From Streptacidiphilus anmyonensis (GTDB taxonomy: Bacteria > Actinomycetota > Actinomycetes > Streptomycetales > Streptomycetaceae), in NCBI RefSeq assembly GCF_000787855.1, contig NZ_BBPQ01000013.1, positions 116,522 through 154,955 on the forward strand: a stretch of DNA of 38,434 nt, in the 5' to 3' direction. Position 1 is the stretch's first letter; every line of letters begins with the position of its first letter. Both the position numbers and the translations under genes were made by a program. The notes under the pieces are model-generated. The model saw nothing but the letters and a program-made list of their open reading frames with translations. It was not told the origin of the DNA and made no database searches. Of the stretch, positions 7,039-15,664 are shown one piece after another.

Positions 7039-8283
7039 TCAGTGCGACGCGTGCACCGGCTCCGGCCGGGACGAGGCGATCGTGCGGGTTCCCGCCGACG
7101 GGACGAGCAGGCCGCGGAAGACGACCAGCGCGACGAAGCCCAGCGCGGCACCCGCCGCCGGGACGAGGAAGCCCGCGGACGCGCCGTGGGCGTCGATGAG
7201 GCGACCCGCGACCGTCGAGCCCAGCGCCAGGCCGAGGCCGATCGCTCCGGTCAGCCAGGTGAACGCCTCCGTCTTCGCACCGGCGTCGACGAGGGTCTCG
7301 ACCAGCGTGTACGCGGAGATCAGCGTCGGGGCGATCGCCAGGCCGCAGCAGAACGCCGCCACCGCCAGGGTGAGCAGGTTCGGCATCGCCCACAGCGTGG
7401 ACGTGCCGACGACCAGCGCTCCGTACGCGGCGAGCAGCCGGGCGCGGGGCGAGCGCTTCCAGCTGACGGCGCCGAACGCCGTGCCGGCGATGACGCTGCC
7501 GGCGGCGAAGAGGCCGTAGACGACGCCGCTGAGGCCGGCCTTGCCGGCCGCCTCGCTGGCGGCGGTGATGGAGACCTGGAGCGCACCGAAGACCGAGCCG
7601 ACGCCGAGCAGTGCCACGACGAGCAGGCGCACGCCGGGACGGGACAGGGCCGAGCCGGAGCCCGCGCCCTCGGCCGCGCGGACCGGCGGCGCGGTGCGCC
7701 GCTGCGCGGCGAAGGCCAGGCCGCCGAGGACGGTGAGCGCGGCCTCCGCGGTGAGGCCCGCGGCGGGAGCGACGACGGTGCAGAGCGTGGTGGCGAGCAC
7801 CGGCCCGAGAACGAAGGTCAGCTCGTCCGTGACGGACTCGAAGGCGAAGGCCGAGGAGACCGCCTCGGGGCGACCGTCCAGGGCGTGCAGCCAGCGGGCG
7901 CGGACCATGGCGCCGATCTGCGGCAGCGACGCGCCCGCGAGGCCTGCGGCCAGGAACAGCGTCCAGACCGGCGCGCCCGAGAGCGCCAGCACGATGAGGG
8001 CGACGACGGAGGCGCCGTGCAGTGCCAGACAGGGGAGCAGCACGGGGGCCTGGCCGCGGCGGTCGGCGAGGCGGCCGGTCAGCGGCGCGCCGACGACCTG
8101 GGTGATCGAGGCGACGGCGGCGACGGCGCCGGCGGTGGTGTAGGAGTGGGTGGTGTCCAGCACGAGCAGGACCGTGCCGAGCCCGAGCATCGCGTAGGGC
8201 ATGCGCGCGACGAAGGCCGGGAGCAGGAAGGTCCAGGCGCCGGGGGTGCGCAGCAGCGCACCGTAACCGAACGGACGGGCCAT
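7039..8283 (-). CDS. MFS transporter
   Basis: A 414-aa membrane protein with about 12 hydrophobic segments and the MFS loop motif GRLADRRG near residue 72. A longer reading of the frame runs back into the VOC gene and is not protein-like; the ATG at 8283, opening with MARPFGYGALLRTPGAW, is the family-like start, with GGAGAG about 10 nt upstream. The charge pattern and size fit a drug or metabolite exporter, but the substrate cannot be inferred. It is divergent from the VOC gene across a 351-bp spacer that holds dyads. Confidence 0.85.
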   Translation of the reverse strand: MARPFGYGALLRTPGAWTFLLPAFVARMPYAMLGLGTVLLVLDTTHSYTTAGAVAAVASITQVVGAPLTGRLADRRGQAPVLLPCLALHGASVVALIVLALSGAPVWTLFLAAGLAGASLPQIGAMVRARWLHALDGRPEAVSSAFAFESVTDELTFVLGPVLATTLCTVVAPAAGLTAEAALTVLGGLAFAAQRRTAPPVRAAEGAGSGSALSRPGVRLLVVALLGVGSVFGALQVSITAASEAAGKAGLSGVVYGLFAAGSVIAGTAFGAVSWKRSPRARLLAAYGALVVGTSTLWAMPNLLTLAVAAFCCGLAIAPTLISAYTLVETLVDAGAKTEAFTWLTGAIGLGLALGSTVAGRLIDAHGASAGFLVPAAGAALGFVALVVFRGLLVPSAGTRTIASSRPEPVHASH

Positions 8284-8634
8284 GTGGGGAGGTCTCTCCG
8301 CTGCCTGGTGGCGCGCGGGAGCATAAGGGTGGTGCCCCGGGCGCCGAGGGTCGTCCTCTGGTGCGTCGACCGGGGTAGATACCGCGCGCCTCGCCGGGGA
8401 ATGGCGATGGCCGCGGCCGCCGAGCGGTCTAGCCGACTCTGCTTCAGGCAGATGTAGCTGGTCTCGGTAGATCTGCCGACCAGTGTAGCGGATACAGGGT
8501 GACGCGCGTAGACCCGCCGTCGTCCGGACCCTCGGTGACCGGACGGACGCGTGCGGTTGCGGGGCGTTCACGCCCCGGGAATCGTGGCTTTCGTTCCGAC
8601 CCACCACACACTCCCGCACCTCCCGGAGGGCCCC
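8284..8634. promoter_or_regulatory. Divergent intergenic region with dyad symmetry
   Basis: This 351-bp spacer between the divergent MFS and VOC genes holds no gene I can support. It contains TCTGC/GCAGA (8438-8442 with 8448-8452) and, next to it, CTGGTC/GACCAG (8458-8463 with 8478-8483) enclosing an AGATCT core. These are the least GC-rich bases of the spacer and could be an operator for either gene; no regulator gene lies beside them. Confidence 0.4.
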
Positions 8635-9432
8635 ATGCCCGACGTCAGCTCGTATCCCGACGGCGCCCCCTGCTGGGCGGACCTGAACGCCCCCGACCTG
8701 GAGAGCGCCCGCCGCTTCTACGGCGCCGCGCTGGGCTGGGAGTTCCAGGACAAGGGCCCCGAGTACGGGCACTACACGATGTGCCTGTGGAAGGGGAAGC
8801 CCGTCGCCGCGCTGATGCCGCCGCCGCCCAGCGCGGAGGGGCTGGCCCCGGCGTGGAACGTCTACCTGCGCACGAGCGACGTCGACGCCACGATCGCCGC
8901 CGTCGAGGCGGGCGGCGGGAAGATCGCGATGGGACCGCACGACGTGCCCGCCGCCGGACGGCTGGCCTTCGCCTTCGATCCGCAGGGAGCCTCCTTCGGG
9001 CTCTGGCAGCCGGAGGGCCACGAGGGCGCCGCCCTCTACGGGGAGCCGGGCGCGATGTGCTGGAACGAGGTCTACACGACGGCCGGCGGTGCGGCCGACG
9101 CGTTCTACGCCGGGCTCTTCGACTACAAGCAGGTCCAGATCGGCGACGGCACCAACTTCGACTACACCACCTGGACCCCGGCCGGCGCCGACCGCCAGGT
9201 GTGCGGCAGGCTCCGGTCCACCGACCCGGCGCACGAGCTGGCGGCGGGCGGCGGGCAGCCGTTCTGGTCCGTCTACTTCGCCGTGGCGAAGGTGGACGAG
9301 ACCGCCGAGCAGATCACCGCACTCGGCGGCTCGGTCCTGCACGGCCCCTTCGACTCGCCCTACGGGCGGCTGTGCGTGGTCCGTGACCCCTCGGGCGCGC
9401 ACTTCTCCGTCATGACACTCGCGGCGCGGTGA
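8635..9432 (+). CDS. Two-domain VOC (glyoxalase/bleomycin-resistance fold) protein
   Basis: A 265-aa protein made of two vicinal-oxygen-chelate domains, about residues 10-125 and 138-262. Each has the pattern W-x-D/E-(L/V)...A..FY...(L/F)-GW/DY and ends in a (R/A)DP-x-GA-x-F strand (FDPQGASFGLW; RDPSGAHFSVM). GGAGGG at 8625-8630 fixes the ATG at 8635. Such proteins are common in streptomycetes (27-30 kDa hydroxylase-like or glyoxalase-like), but their substrates are mostly unknown. Metal-ligand residues cannot be assigned safely by eye. Confidence 0.88.
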   Translation: MPDVSSYPDGAPCWADLNAPDLESARRFYGAALGWEFQDKGPEYGHYTMCLWKGKPVAALMPPPPSAEGLAPAWNVYLRTSDVDATIAAVEAGGGKIAMGPHDVPAAGRLAFAFDPQGASFGLWQPEGHEGAALYGEPGAMCWNEVYTTAGGAADAFYAGLFDYKQVQIGDGTNFDYTTWTPAGADRQVCGRLRSTDPAHELAAGGGQPFWSVYFAVAKVDETAEQITALGGSVLHGPFDSPYGRLCVVRDPSGAHFSVMTLAAR

Positions 9433-9499
9433 TCCGGTCTGCGCCCGTCCGCTCCTAGGATGGGCGACGGCCTGTCACCAGCACCGAACGGAGGCCCTC

Positions 9500-9925
9500 G
9501 TGGCCACGACCCGCACCGCGCACACGACCTGGGAAGGCAACCTGCAGGAGGGCAAGGGCCTCGTCGCCATGAAGTCCTCCGGGATCGGGGAGTTCCCGGT
9601 CTCCTGGCCCTCGCGGGCCGAGCAGGCGAACGGGAAGACCAGCCCGGAGGAGCTGATCGCCGGAGCGCACAGCGCCTGCTTCTCCATGGCCCTCTCCTTC
9701 GGCCTCAGCAACGCCGGCACCCCGCCGACCAAGCTGGAGACCACCGCCGACGTGACCTTCCAGCCCGGCACCGGCATCACCGGCATCCACCTGACCGTGG
9801 TGGGCACCGTGCCCGGCCTGGACGAGGCCGGCTTCGCCAAGGCGGCGGAGGACGCCAAGGCCAACTGCCCGGTCAGCCAGGCCCTGAGCGGCACGACCAT
9901 CACCCTGACCGCCTCCCTGGCCTGA
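9500..9925 (+). CDS. OsmC family peroxiredoxin
   Basis: A 141-aa OsmC/Ohr-superfamily protein starting at GTG 9500 with GGAGG at 9490-9494. The two redox cysteines of the family are in HSACFSMALS (around residue 60) and NCPVSQAL (around 124), and the opening TWEGNLQEGKG matches OsmC proper more than Ohr. It should reduce organic hydroperoxides in the cytoplasm using dithiol donors. TAGGAT at 9456-9461 is a candidate -10 element, with no clear -35. It may be its own transcript or follow the VOC gene (67-bp gap). Confidence 0.92.
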   Translation: MATTRTAHTTWEGNLQEGKGLVAMKSSGIGEFPVSWPSRAEQANGKTSPEELIAGAHSACFSMALSFGLSNAGTPPTKLETTADVTFQPGTGITGIHLTVVGTVPGLDEAGFAKAAEDAKANCPVSQALSGTTITLTASLA

Positions 9926-9940
9926 CGCCGCTTCCGCCCC

Positions 9941-9981
9941 GCCCCGGGCCCCGCGCGCCCCGAGCCGCGGTTGCCCGGGGC
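9941..9981 (+). terminator. Likely terminator after the OsmC gene
   Basis: GCCCCGGGC (9941-9949) is complementary to GCCCGGGGC (9973-9981), a 9-bp stem with a 23-nt loop that itself has some pairing. It begins 15 nt past the OsmC stop. Confidence 0.5.
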
Positions 9982-10084
9982 CTGGTACGCCCCCGTGGGG
10001 CTGGTAGGCGAAGACCTACACCCGAAGCGCCGCACGCACTGAGGAATCCCCCGGTCGTTCGCCGGAAATGGTGAACATGAGCGC

Positions 10085-12073
10085 ATGTGTACCGCTTATG
10101 CCCCCGCAGGGGTGAATCGGCCCCGGAACGCTGGATTGGTTCCGGCACCGCTGCCTACGATCGCCACCGTGCGTAGTGGCCCGTCCGGTCCCCCCGGCTC
10201 TCCCGAGGACATCGGCGCCCTCAGCGCCTTCGGCGCTCTGGACGCCCTCGGCGAGCGAATGACGCTCGGAGATCTGGAGGGCCTGGACCGGCTGGAGGAG
10301 TTCCGGCCGCCCGGCGCGAACGCGCCCGGTGCGGTGGGTGAGCGCAGGGGCCCGGTGGATCGGCGCAGTCTCGAGGACGCGCTGCGGGCCAGCGAGAACC
10401 GCTTCCGGGCGGCCTTCGTCGACGCCGGCATCGGCATGGCGCTGGTCGACCGGGACGATCTGATCATCGAGGCCAATCCGGCCCTGGCCGAGATGCTCGG
10501 GCACACCGTGCCCGAGCTGATGCGGATGCACATTCATCAGCTGATGGACGTGGAGGAGCGCGCCCGCCACCTCTACCGGAAGCTCGTGCGGGGCGAGCGG
10601 GACCGGGTGCGGCTGGAGAAGCGGCTGCGGCACAGCCAGGGCCACGCGGTGTGGACGAACATCACCGTCTCCCTGATCCGGGATTCGACGGGCGAGCCGC
10701 TCTACACGCTCGCCATGGTGGAGGACGTCTCCGAGGCACGGCGCCTGGGAGACCGGCTCCAGTACCAGTCGATGCACGACCCGCTGACCGGGCTGCCGAA
10801 CCGGGCGCTCTTCTTCGAGCGGCTGGCGGACGCCTGCGCCGAGGCCGACCAGCGGATCGGGCTCTGCTACCTGGATCTGGACGGCTTCCAGGCGGTGAAC
10901 GACACGCTCGGCCACCCCGTCGGGGACGAGCTGCTGGTGGCCGTGGCGCGCCGGCTGGAGCAGCGGTTCTCGCCGCGTGGCCATCTGGTCGCGCGCGTGG
11001 GCGGGGACGAGTTCGCGGTGCTGGTTCCGCGCAGCGCGGGCGCGGAGGAGCTGACGGCCCTGGCGGCGGAGGTCGTGGAGATCCTCGGCGCTCCCTACGA
11101 CCTGGAGGAGCGGCGGGTGGCCGCCACGGCCAGCGTCGGCGTGGTGGAGCGGCCCGTCCCGGGCACCTCGCCGACGGAGCTGGTCCGGGACGCGGACGCG
11201 ACGCTGTGCTGGGCGAAGTCGGACGGGCGCTCGCGCTGGGCGCTCTACGATCCCGAACGGATCGCCACGCAGATGACACGTCAGGTCCTGGCCACGACGA
11301 TGCGGCCGGCCCTGGAGCGCGGCGAGTTCCTGCTGGAGTACCAGCCCCTCGTGGAGCTGGCGACCGGCCGGCTGCAGGGTGTCGAGGCGCTGGTGCGCTG
11401 GCGGCATCCGGAGTTCGGCCGCCTCGCGCCGGATCGTTTCATCCAGATCGCCGAGGAGACCGGCGCGATCGTCCCCCTGGGCCACTGGGTCTTGGAGGAG
11501 GCGTGCCGCCAGACACGCGCCTGGCTCGACCGCTTCCCCGAGGCGCAGCTGCTGGTCAGCGTCAATCTGGCGGCCCGTCAGTTCCGTGACTCCGACATGG
11601 TCGCGGACGTGGCGGAGGTCCTCGGCCACACCAGGCTCCCCTCCCGGCTGCTGCAGCTGGAACTGACGGAGAGTGCCGTCATGGGCCCCGCGGGCCGCCC
11701 CGTGGAGGCGCTGCACGCGCTGGACGCGATGGGCGTGCGGATCGCGATCGACGACTTCGGCACGGGTTACTCGAACCTGGCGTACCTCAGCCGCCTTCCG
11801 GTGCACGTGCTGAAACTGGCGAAGTCCTTCGTCGAGGGATTCCGCGCGGAGCCGTACGGCGCCGAGGAGACGACCGGGGACGCGGTGGACGAGAAGATCG
11901 TCACGGCGCTGGTGCGCCTGGCGCACGTGCTCGGCATCACGGTGACCGCGGAGGGCGTGGAGAGCGCGGGGCAGGCCGAACGGCTGCGGCTGACCGGCTG
12001 CGACTCGGCCCAGGGCTGGCACTTCGGCAAGGCCGTCCCTGCGGAGGAGATCACCCGCTTGCTCGCCGGATGA
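10085..12073 (+). CDS. PAS-GGDEF-EAL c-di-GMP signalling protein
   Basis: Up to 662 aa, without membrane segments. After a Pro/Ala-rich N-terminus comes a PAS domain (about 98-220), a GGDEF domain (about 225-395, GGDEF at 306-310) and an EAL domain (about 400-662, EAL at 434-436). The GGDEF signature is intact, but the product-inhibition RxxD site upstream of it reads PRGH, so allosteric feedback should be lost. The EAL domain keeps candidate catalytic residues E434, N494, E526, D556, D557, K577, E623 and Q643, so phosphodiesterase activity is likely. In streptomycetes such proteins set the c-di-GMP pool that controls BldD and sporulation. The start is uncertain: GTG 10169 has a TACGAT -10 element just upstream (10156-10161) and could be a leaderless start. 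Confidence 0.9.
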   Translation: MCTAYAPAGVNRPRNAGLVPAPLPTIATVRSGPSGPPGSPEDIGALSAFGALDALGERMTLGDLEGLDRLEEFRPPGANAPGAVGERRGPVDRRSLEDALRASENRFRAAFVDAGIGMALVDRDDLIIEANPALAEMLGHTVPELMRMHIHQLMDVEERARHLYRKLVRGERDRVRLEKRLRHSQGHAVWTNITVSLIRDSTGEPLYTLAMVEDVSEARRLGDRLQYQSMHDPLTGLPNRALFFERLADACAEADQRIGLCYLDLDGFQAVNDTLGHPVGDELLVAVARRLEQRFSPRGHLVARVGGDEFAVLVPRSAGAEELTALAAEVVEILGAPYDLEERRVAATASVGVVERPVPGTSPTELVRDADATLCWAKSDGRSRWALYDPERIATQMTRQVLATTMRPALERGEFLLEYQPLVELATGRLQGVEALVRWRHPEFGRLAPDRFIQIAEETGAIVPLGHWVLEEACRQTRAWLDRFPEAQLLVSVNLAARQFRDSDMVADVAEVLGHTRLPSRLLQLELTESAVMGPAGRPVEALHALDAMGVRIAIDDFGTGYSNLAYLSRLPVHVLKLAKSFVEGFRAEPYGAEETTGDAVDEKIVTALVRLAHVLGITVTAEGVESAGQAERLRLTGCDSAQGWHFGKAVPAEEITRLLAG

Positions 12074-12140
12074 GTCCCGCCGCGGGGGCGACCGGGCAGG
12101 CAGCGGGCTCGGCCGTGCCGCGAGTACCCCCGAACGGGTG

Positions 12141-12153
12141 AGGTGTGACACCT
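12141..12153. promoter_or_regulatory. Perfect palindrome upstream of the GH26-like gene
   Basis: AGGTGTGACACCT is a 13-bp palindrome with 6-bp arms and a single central base, 52 nt before the start of the secreted hydrolase. It is a plausible operator, but no known binding site is recognised. Confidence 0.4.
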
Positions 12154-12205
12154 GTTCAGCTTGCACGGACAGCACTGACGGTTCATCAGTCCATAGGCTG
12201 AAAGC

Positions 12206-13681
12206 ATGTCACAGCGTCGTCTGCTCGCGGTCCTGGCTCTCGCCATGAGCGTGCTGCTGCTCGCCTTCGTGGCCGGAGCGTGGGAGTTGGCCCCCACGGC
12301 CGGCCCGGGTGCGGGCCGGGTCCGGAGCGGGGACGCGATGCCCTGGGACGAGGACGCGTCGGCGTGGTCGGACCCGACCGTGCTGCCCGCGCACGCGGTG
12401 CCCTTCGGGGCGTTCGTCGGCTCCGACTTCGCGGCCGACCGGCAGACGCAGCTCTCGGACTGGCTGAACAGGGCGGACCTTCAGGTCGGGCACACCTACC
12501 TGCCGGGCAACAGCTGGTCCGACATCGAGGGCTCGCCCTCGCTCCTCGCGCCCTGGGCGCAGTGGCGGCTGGCCCGTCCGGACCGGATCTTCGTGCTGGC
12601 CGTGCCGATGCAGGCGCAGAACGAGGGGGACCTCGACGACGACGAGGTCGCCATGCTGCTCCAGCAGGCGGCGTCCGGGGCCGACGACACCCACTTCCTC
12701 ACCCTGGCCCGACGTCTGGTCGCGCTCGGCCTGCCGGACACCGTGATCACGCTCGGCTGGGAGATGAACGGCGTCACCTACTCCAGCCGCTGCGGCCCGG
12801 ACCCGGCCGACTGGAAGGCCTACTGGCGCCGGATCGTCAATGTGATGCGCAGCGTCCCGGGGCAGGAGTTCCGCTTCGACTTCACTCCGAACCGGGGCCC
12901 GGACGCGCACCCGTGGACGGACTGCTACCCGGGCGACGACGTCACCGACGTCATCGGGACGGACAACTACGACCAGGGCCCCGGCGACAGCTTCGCCGAC
13001 TACGTGACGGAGCAGTACGGGCTGCTTGACCAGGTGCGTTTCGCCGCACGGCACCACAAGCCCGTCTCCTACCCGGAGTGGGGCATGTTCCGGCACGGCG
13101 ACGATCCGCGGTTCATGCGCGACATGATCGACTGGATCGAGACGCACGACACGCTGTACCAGACGATCACCGACTACTGCCCGCACGGCGTGCTCAACTG
13201 CGACGCCAACCCGGAGTCCAGCGCGGTCTACCAGCAGATGATGTCGCATCAGCCGCCGCCGCTGCCCACGCCGTCCGCCGGCCCGTCCGGCTCCCCCTCC
13301 GCATCCGCGTCCGCATCCGCCATCGCGTCCGCGTCGGCGTCCGCGTCGGCGTCCGCCTCCGTGTCGGCCTCGGCGTCACCGTCCGTCTCCTCGTCGGCCG
13401 CCCCTTCCGCCTCCCCGTCCGGGTCGCCGGGCGCGGTGCCGAGCGCGGGCGCGAGCGTCGGGGCGAGCGGGAGCGCCTCCCCGGGCCGGGGGACGAGTGC
13501 GACTGCGAGCCCGAGCGGACCCGCTCAGGCGAGCCCGACGCCGTCGCCGAGCCTGTCCTGCCACCGTCGGCGGGACGTCGACCCCTGCGCGGGCCTGCGG
13601 TCCCGCCGTCCGGACGGGCGTATCCCGGCTGCCGTGACGCCGCCCGCCGTGCCCCGGGTCAAGCTTCCGGGTCGCTCCTGA
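12206..13681 (+). CDS. Secreted GH26-like glycoside hydrolase with Ser/Ala linker
   Basis: A 491-aa protein. Residues 1-26 form a signal peptide or anchor. The catalytic part (about 65-350) resembles GH26 (beta-mannanase/beta-1,3-glucanase clan A): LGWEMNG (183-189) carries the acid/base candidate E186, and YPEWG (289-293) the nucleophile candidate E291, placed on neighbouring strands as expected of clan A. FVLAVPMQ and RFDFTPNRG fit TIM-barrel strands. Residues 352-450 are a low-complexity Ser/Ala/Pro linker encoded by TCCGCG/TCGGCG repeats. The last 40 residues are basic and not domain-like, and their DNA overlaps the end of the convergent permease gene by 23 bp, so the reading frame may have changed after the linker. 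The start is weakly supported (GAAAG). Confidence 0.78.
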   Translation: MSQRRLLAVLALAMSVLLLAFVAGAWELAPTAGPGAGRVRSGDAMPWDEDASAWSDPTVLPAHAVPFGAFVGSDFAADRQTQLSDWLNRADLQVGHTYLPGNSWSDIEGSPSLLAPWAQWRLARPDRIFVLAVPMQAQNEGDLDDDEVAMLLQQAASGADDTHFLTLARRLVALGLPDTVITLGWEMNGVTYSSRCGPDPADWKAYWRRIVNVMRSVPGQEFRFDFTPNRGPDAHPWTDCYPGDDVTDVIGTDNYDQGPGDSFADYVTEQYGLLDQVRFAARHHKPVSYPEWGMFRHGDDPRFMRDMIDWIETHDTLYQTITDYCPHGVLNCDANPESSAVYQQMMSHQPPPLPTPSAGPSGSPSASASASAIASASASASASASVSASASPSVSSSAAPSASPSGSPGAVPSAGASVGASGSASPGRGTSATASPSGPAQASPTPSPSLSCHRRRDVDPCAGLRSRRPDGRIPAAVTPPAVPRVKLPGRS

Positions 13682-15293
13682 CGTCGAGCGCGGCGACCTC
13701 CGCCTCGGTGGCCGCGCTCACCGGAACGTCCGGGTGGCGGAACCAGGAGCCCTGGACTGCCCACTGGATCAGCATCAGCACGAAGCCGATCAGCAGGGAG
13801 CCGATGCCGATCACCGAGACCCCGCCCACCTTGCCCCAGGGCATGGTGACCGTGGTGCTGCCGTAGTCGGGCGCGGCGTAGACGTCGAAGGCGGCGTAGC
13901 AGAAGAAGTAGAGCAGCATCAGGCCGCCGAGCAGCGGCAGGATGCCCTTGAACCACAGGTCGCGCGCGCTGCGCCGGAGCACCTTCCGGAAGTACCAGAA
14001 GCAGGCGAACCCCGTCAGCCCGTAGTAGAAGGCGATGCCGAGTCCGACCGAGGAGATCGAGTCGGTGAGCACGTTGGTGCTGATCCGGGTCAGCAGCACG
14101 TAGAAGGCGATCGAGATCACGCCCATCCCCACCGTCGACCAGGTCGGTGTCGCGAACCGCGGGTGCACCCGGCCGAAGCGCTCGGGGATCGCCTTGTGCA
14201 GGGCCATGGAGAAGCTGGTGCGCGCGGTCGGCAGGATCGTGGTCTGGGTCGAGGCCGCGGCCGAGGTCAGCACCATGAAGATCAGCAGCTTGGAGAGGAA
14301 CCAGCCGAAGCCCGTGGTGCCGAACACGGCCCCGCCGAGGCCGGAGAGCACGTCGCCGGAGTTGTCCGGATTGCCCAGGCCGATGCCCTTGTCGCCGACG
14401 CCGGCGAAGGCCTGCGAGGCGGTGGAGACCAGGGCGTAGATGAGCAGCAGGATCACGGTGGAGAGCACGGCCGCGCGGCCCGGCGTGCGGGTCTTGTCGG
14501 CGGTCTCCTCGTTGACCGAGACGGCGGTGTCCCAGCCCCAGTAGATGAAGACGGCGGAGAGGATGCCCGCGGTCAGCGCGCTGGCTGTCGGCACCTGGAA
14601 GGGATTGAACCAGGAGCCCGAGATGTGGATCGCGGTGCCGGGCGGGTGGCTGCCGTAGACCTTGACCAGGGCGGTCACCGAGAGCAGCACCAGCATGGCG
14701 ACCTCGAGGCAGAGCAGCACACGCTGGAGCGCGGCGGAGATCTCGATGCCGATGTAGCAGATGAAGGTCATCAGGACGATCCAGACCACCCCGGCCACGG
14801 TCGTCCACAGGGTGCTCGACGCCAGGTTGGCGTGCCCGACGAGCTGGAAGCCGTAGGAGCCGGCGATCTGGGCCAGATTGGCCATGACGATGATGTCGGC
14901 GACGATGATGCCCCAGCCGCCCATCCAGCCGGTCCGCGGTCCGAACGCGCGGGCAGCCCAGGTGAAGGTCGTGCCGCAGTCGGGGTCGACCGAGTTCATC
15001 TCCTTGTACGCGTATGCGATGAGCAGCATCGGGATGAACGCCAGGATGGTGATGATCGGGGCCTGGAGGCCCACCCCGGCCACGATCAGGCCCAGGGTGG
15101 CGGCGAGGCTGTACGCGGGGGCGGTGGAGGCCAGGCCGATCGCCACCGAGGAGAACAGTCCCAGGGCGTTGCCCTTGAGCCCTTTCTCTCCGGAGCCCGA
15201 GCCGGAGACCTCGCCCGGTGCGATGACGACCGCCGCCCCGGGGGCGTGATCCGGGCCCGAGGGGCCTTCGGGAGGCGGAACGGAAGCACTCAT
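13659..15293 (-). CDS. APC-family amino acid permease
   Basis: A 544-aa protein with about 12-14 hydrophobic segments and an acidic, Gly/Ser-rich N-terminal tail. It shows APC features: the unwound first helix GLASTAPAYSLAATLG, then DCGTTFTWAARAFGP in helix 3, and SVNEETADKTRTPGRA in the loop after helix 6. GGAGGG precedes the ATG at 15293; a longer frame to 15350 lacks this. It probably imports an amino acid or polyamine by proton symport, with unknown specificity. It is convergent with the GH26-like gene and divergent from the flavoprotein gene. Confidence 0.9.
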   Translation of the reverse strand: MSASVPPPEGPSGPDHAPGAAVVIAPGEVSGSGSGEKGLKGNALGLFSSVAIGLASTAPAYSLAATLGLIVAGVGLQAPIITILAFIPMLLIAYAYKEMNSVDPDCGTTFTWAARAFGPRTGWMGGWGIIVADIIVMANLAQIAGSYGFQLVGHANLASSTLWTTVAGVVWIVLMTFICYIGIEISAALQRVLLCLEVAMLVLLSVTALVKVYGSHPPGTAIHISGSWFNPFQVPTASALTAGILSAVFIYWGWDTAVSVNEETADKTRTPGRAAVLSTVILLLIYALVSTASQAFAGVGDKGIGLGNPDNSGDVLSGLGGAVFGTTGFGWFLSKLLIFMVLTSAAASTQTTILPTARTSFSMALHKAIPERFGRVHPRFATPTWSTVGMGVISIAFYVLLTRISTNVLTDSISSVGLGIAFYYGLTGFACFWYFRKVLRRSARDLWFKGILPLLGGLMLLYFFCYAAFDVYAAPDYGSTTVTMPWGKVGGVSVIGIGSLLIGFVLMLIQWAVQGSWFRHPDVPVSAATEAEVAALDVRSDPEA

Positions 15294-15664
15294 GTGACCC
15301 TCCATGCGAACGCGTCGCCCGGCCCGTGGCACTGTCGGACGGGTGGCCATGGGGCGTTTTCGGTTGTTTAGGGCTAATCCTCCCTCTTAGGGCACCCAAT
15401 CCGCATGGGCGACCGCATTGACTTCTTCGGCGTGGCGGCCGACTCTCGGCTGCACCCATCGCCACCCGACTGTCCCGCCGTGCCCCGCATCGCCGGCGTG
15501 ACGCCCGCGCGGGACCGCACCGCCCGGCGCTTTCATCCACTCCATTTCGCCGTGCGTCGGCGTGCGCCCCGGCCGGCCGGGTCCCTCCACGTCCCAAGGT
15601 CGAAAGCCTCGGCTGCGATGCCGCGTGCGGCTGTGCTCCCACCCGAGCCAATCGGAGGACAGTC
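15294..15664. promoter_or_regulatory. Divergent intergenic region, no gene seen
   Basis: A 371-bp spacer between the divergent permease and flavoprotein genes. The stretch 15355-15390 is clearly richer in A+T than its flanks and contains two TTAGGG words (15367 and 15386). It is the most likely promoter area, about 75 nt upstream of the permease start. TTGACT at 15419 is a possible -35 for the rightward gene, but the matching -10 is poor. No RNA or small gene was recognised. Confidence 0.35.

Noticed and set aside
8284-9402. N-terminal extension of the MFS frame through the VOC gene
   Set aside because: The extra 373 residues are antisense to a clear VOC protein and are not membrane-like; the ATG at 8283 is family-like.
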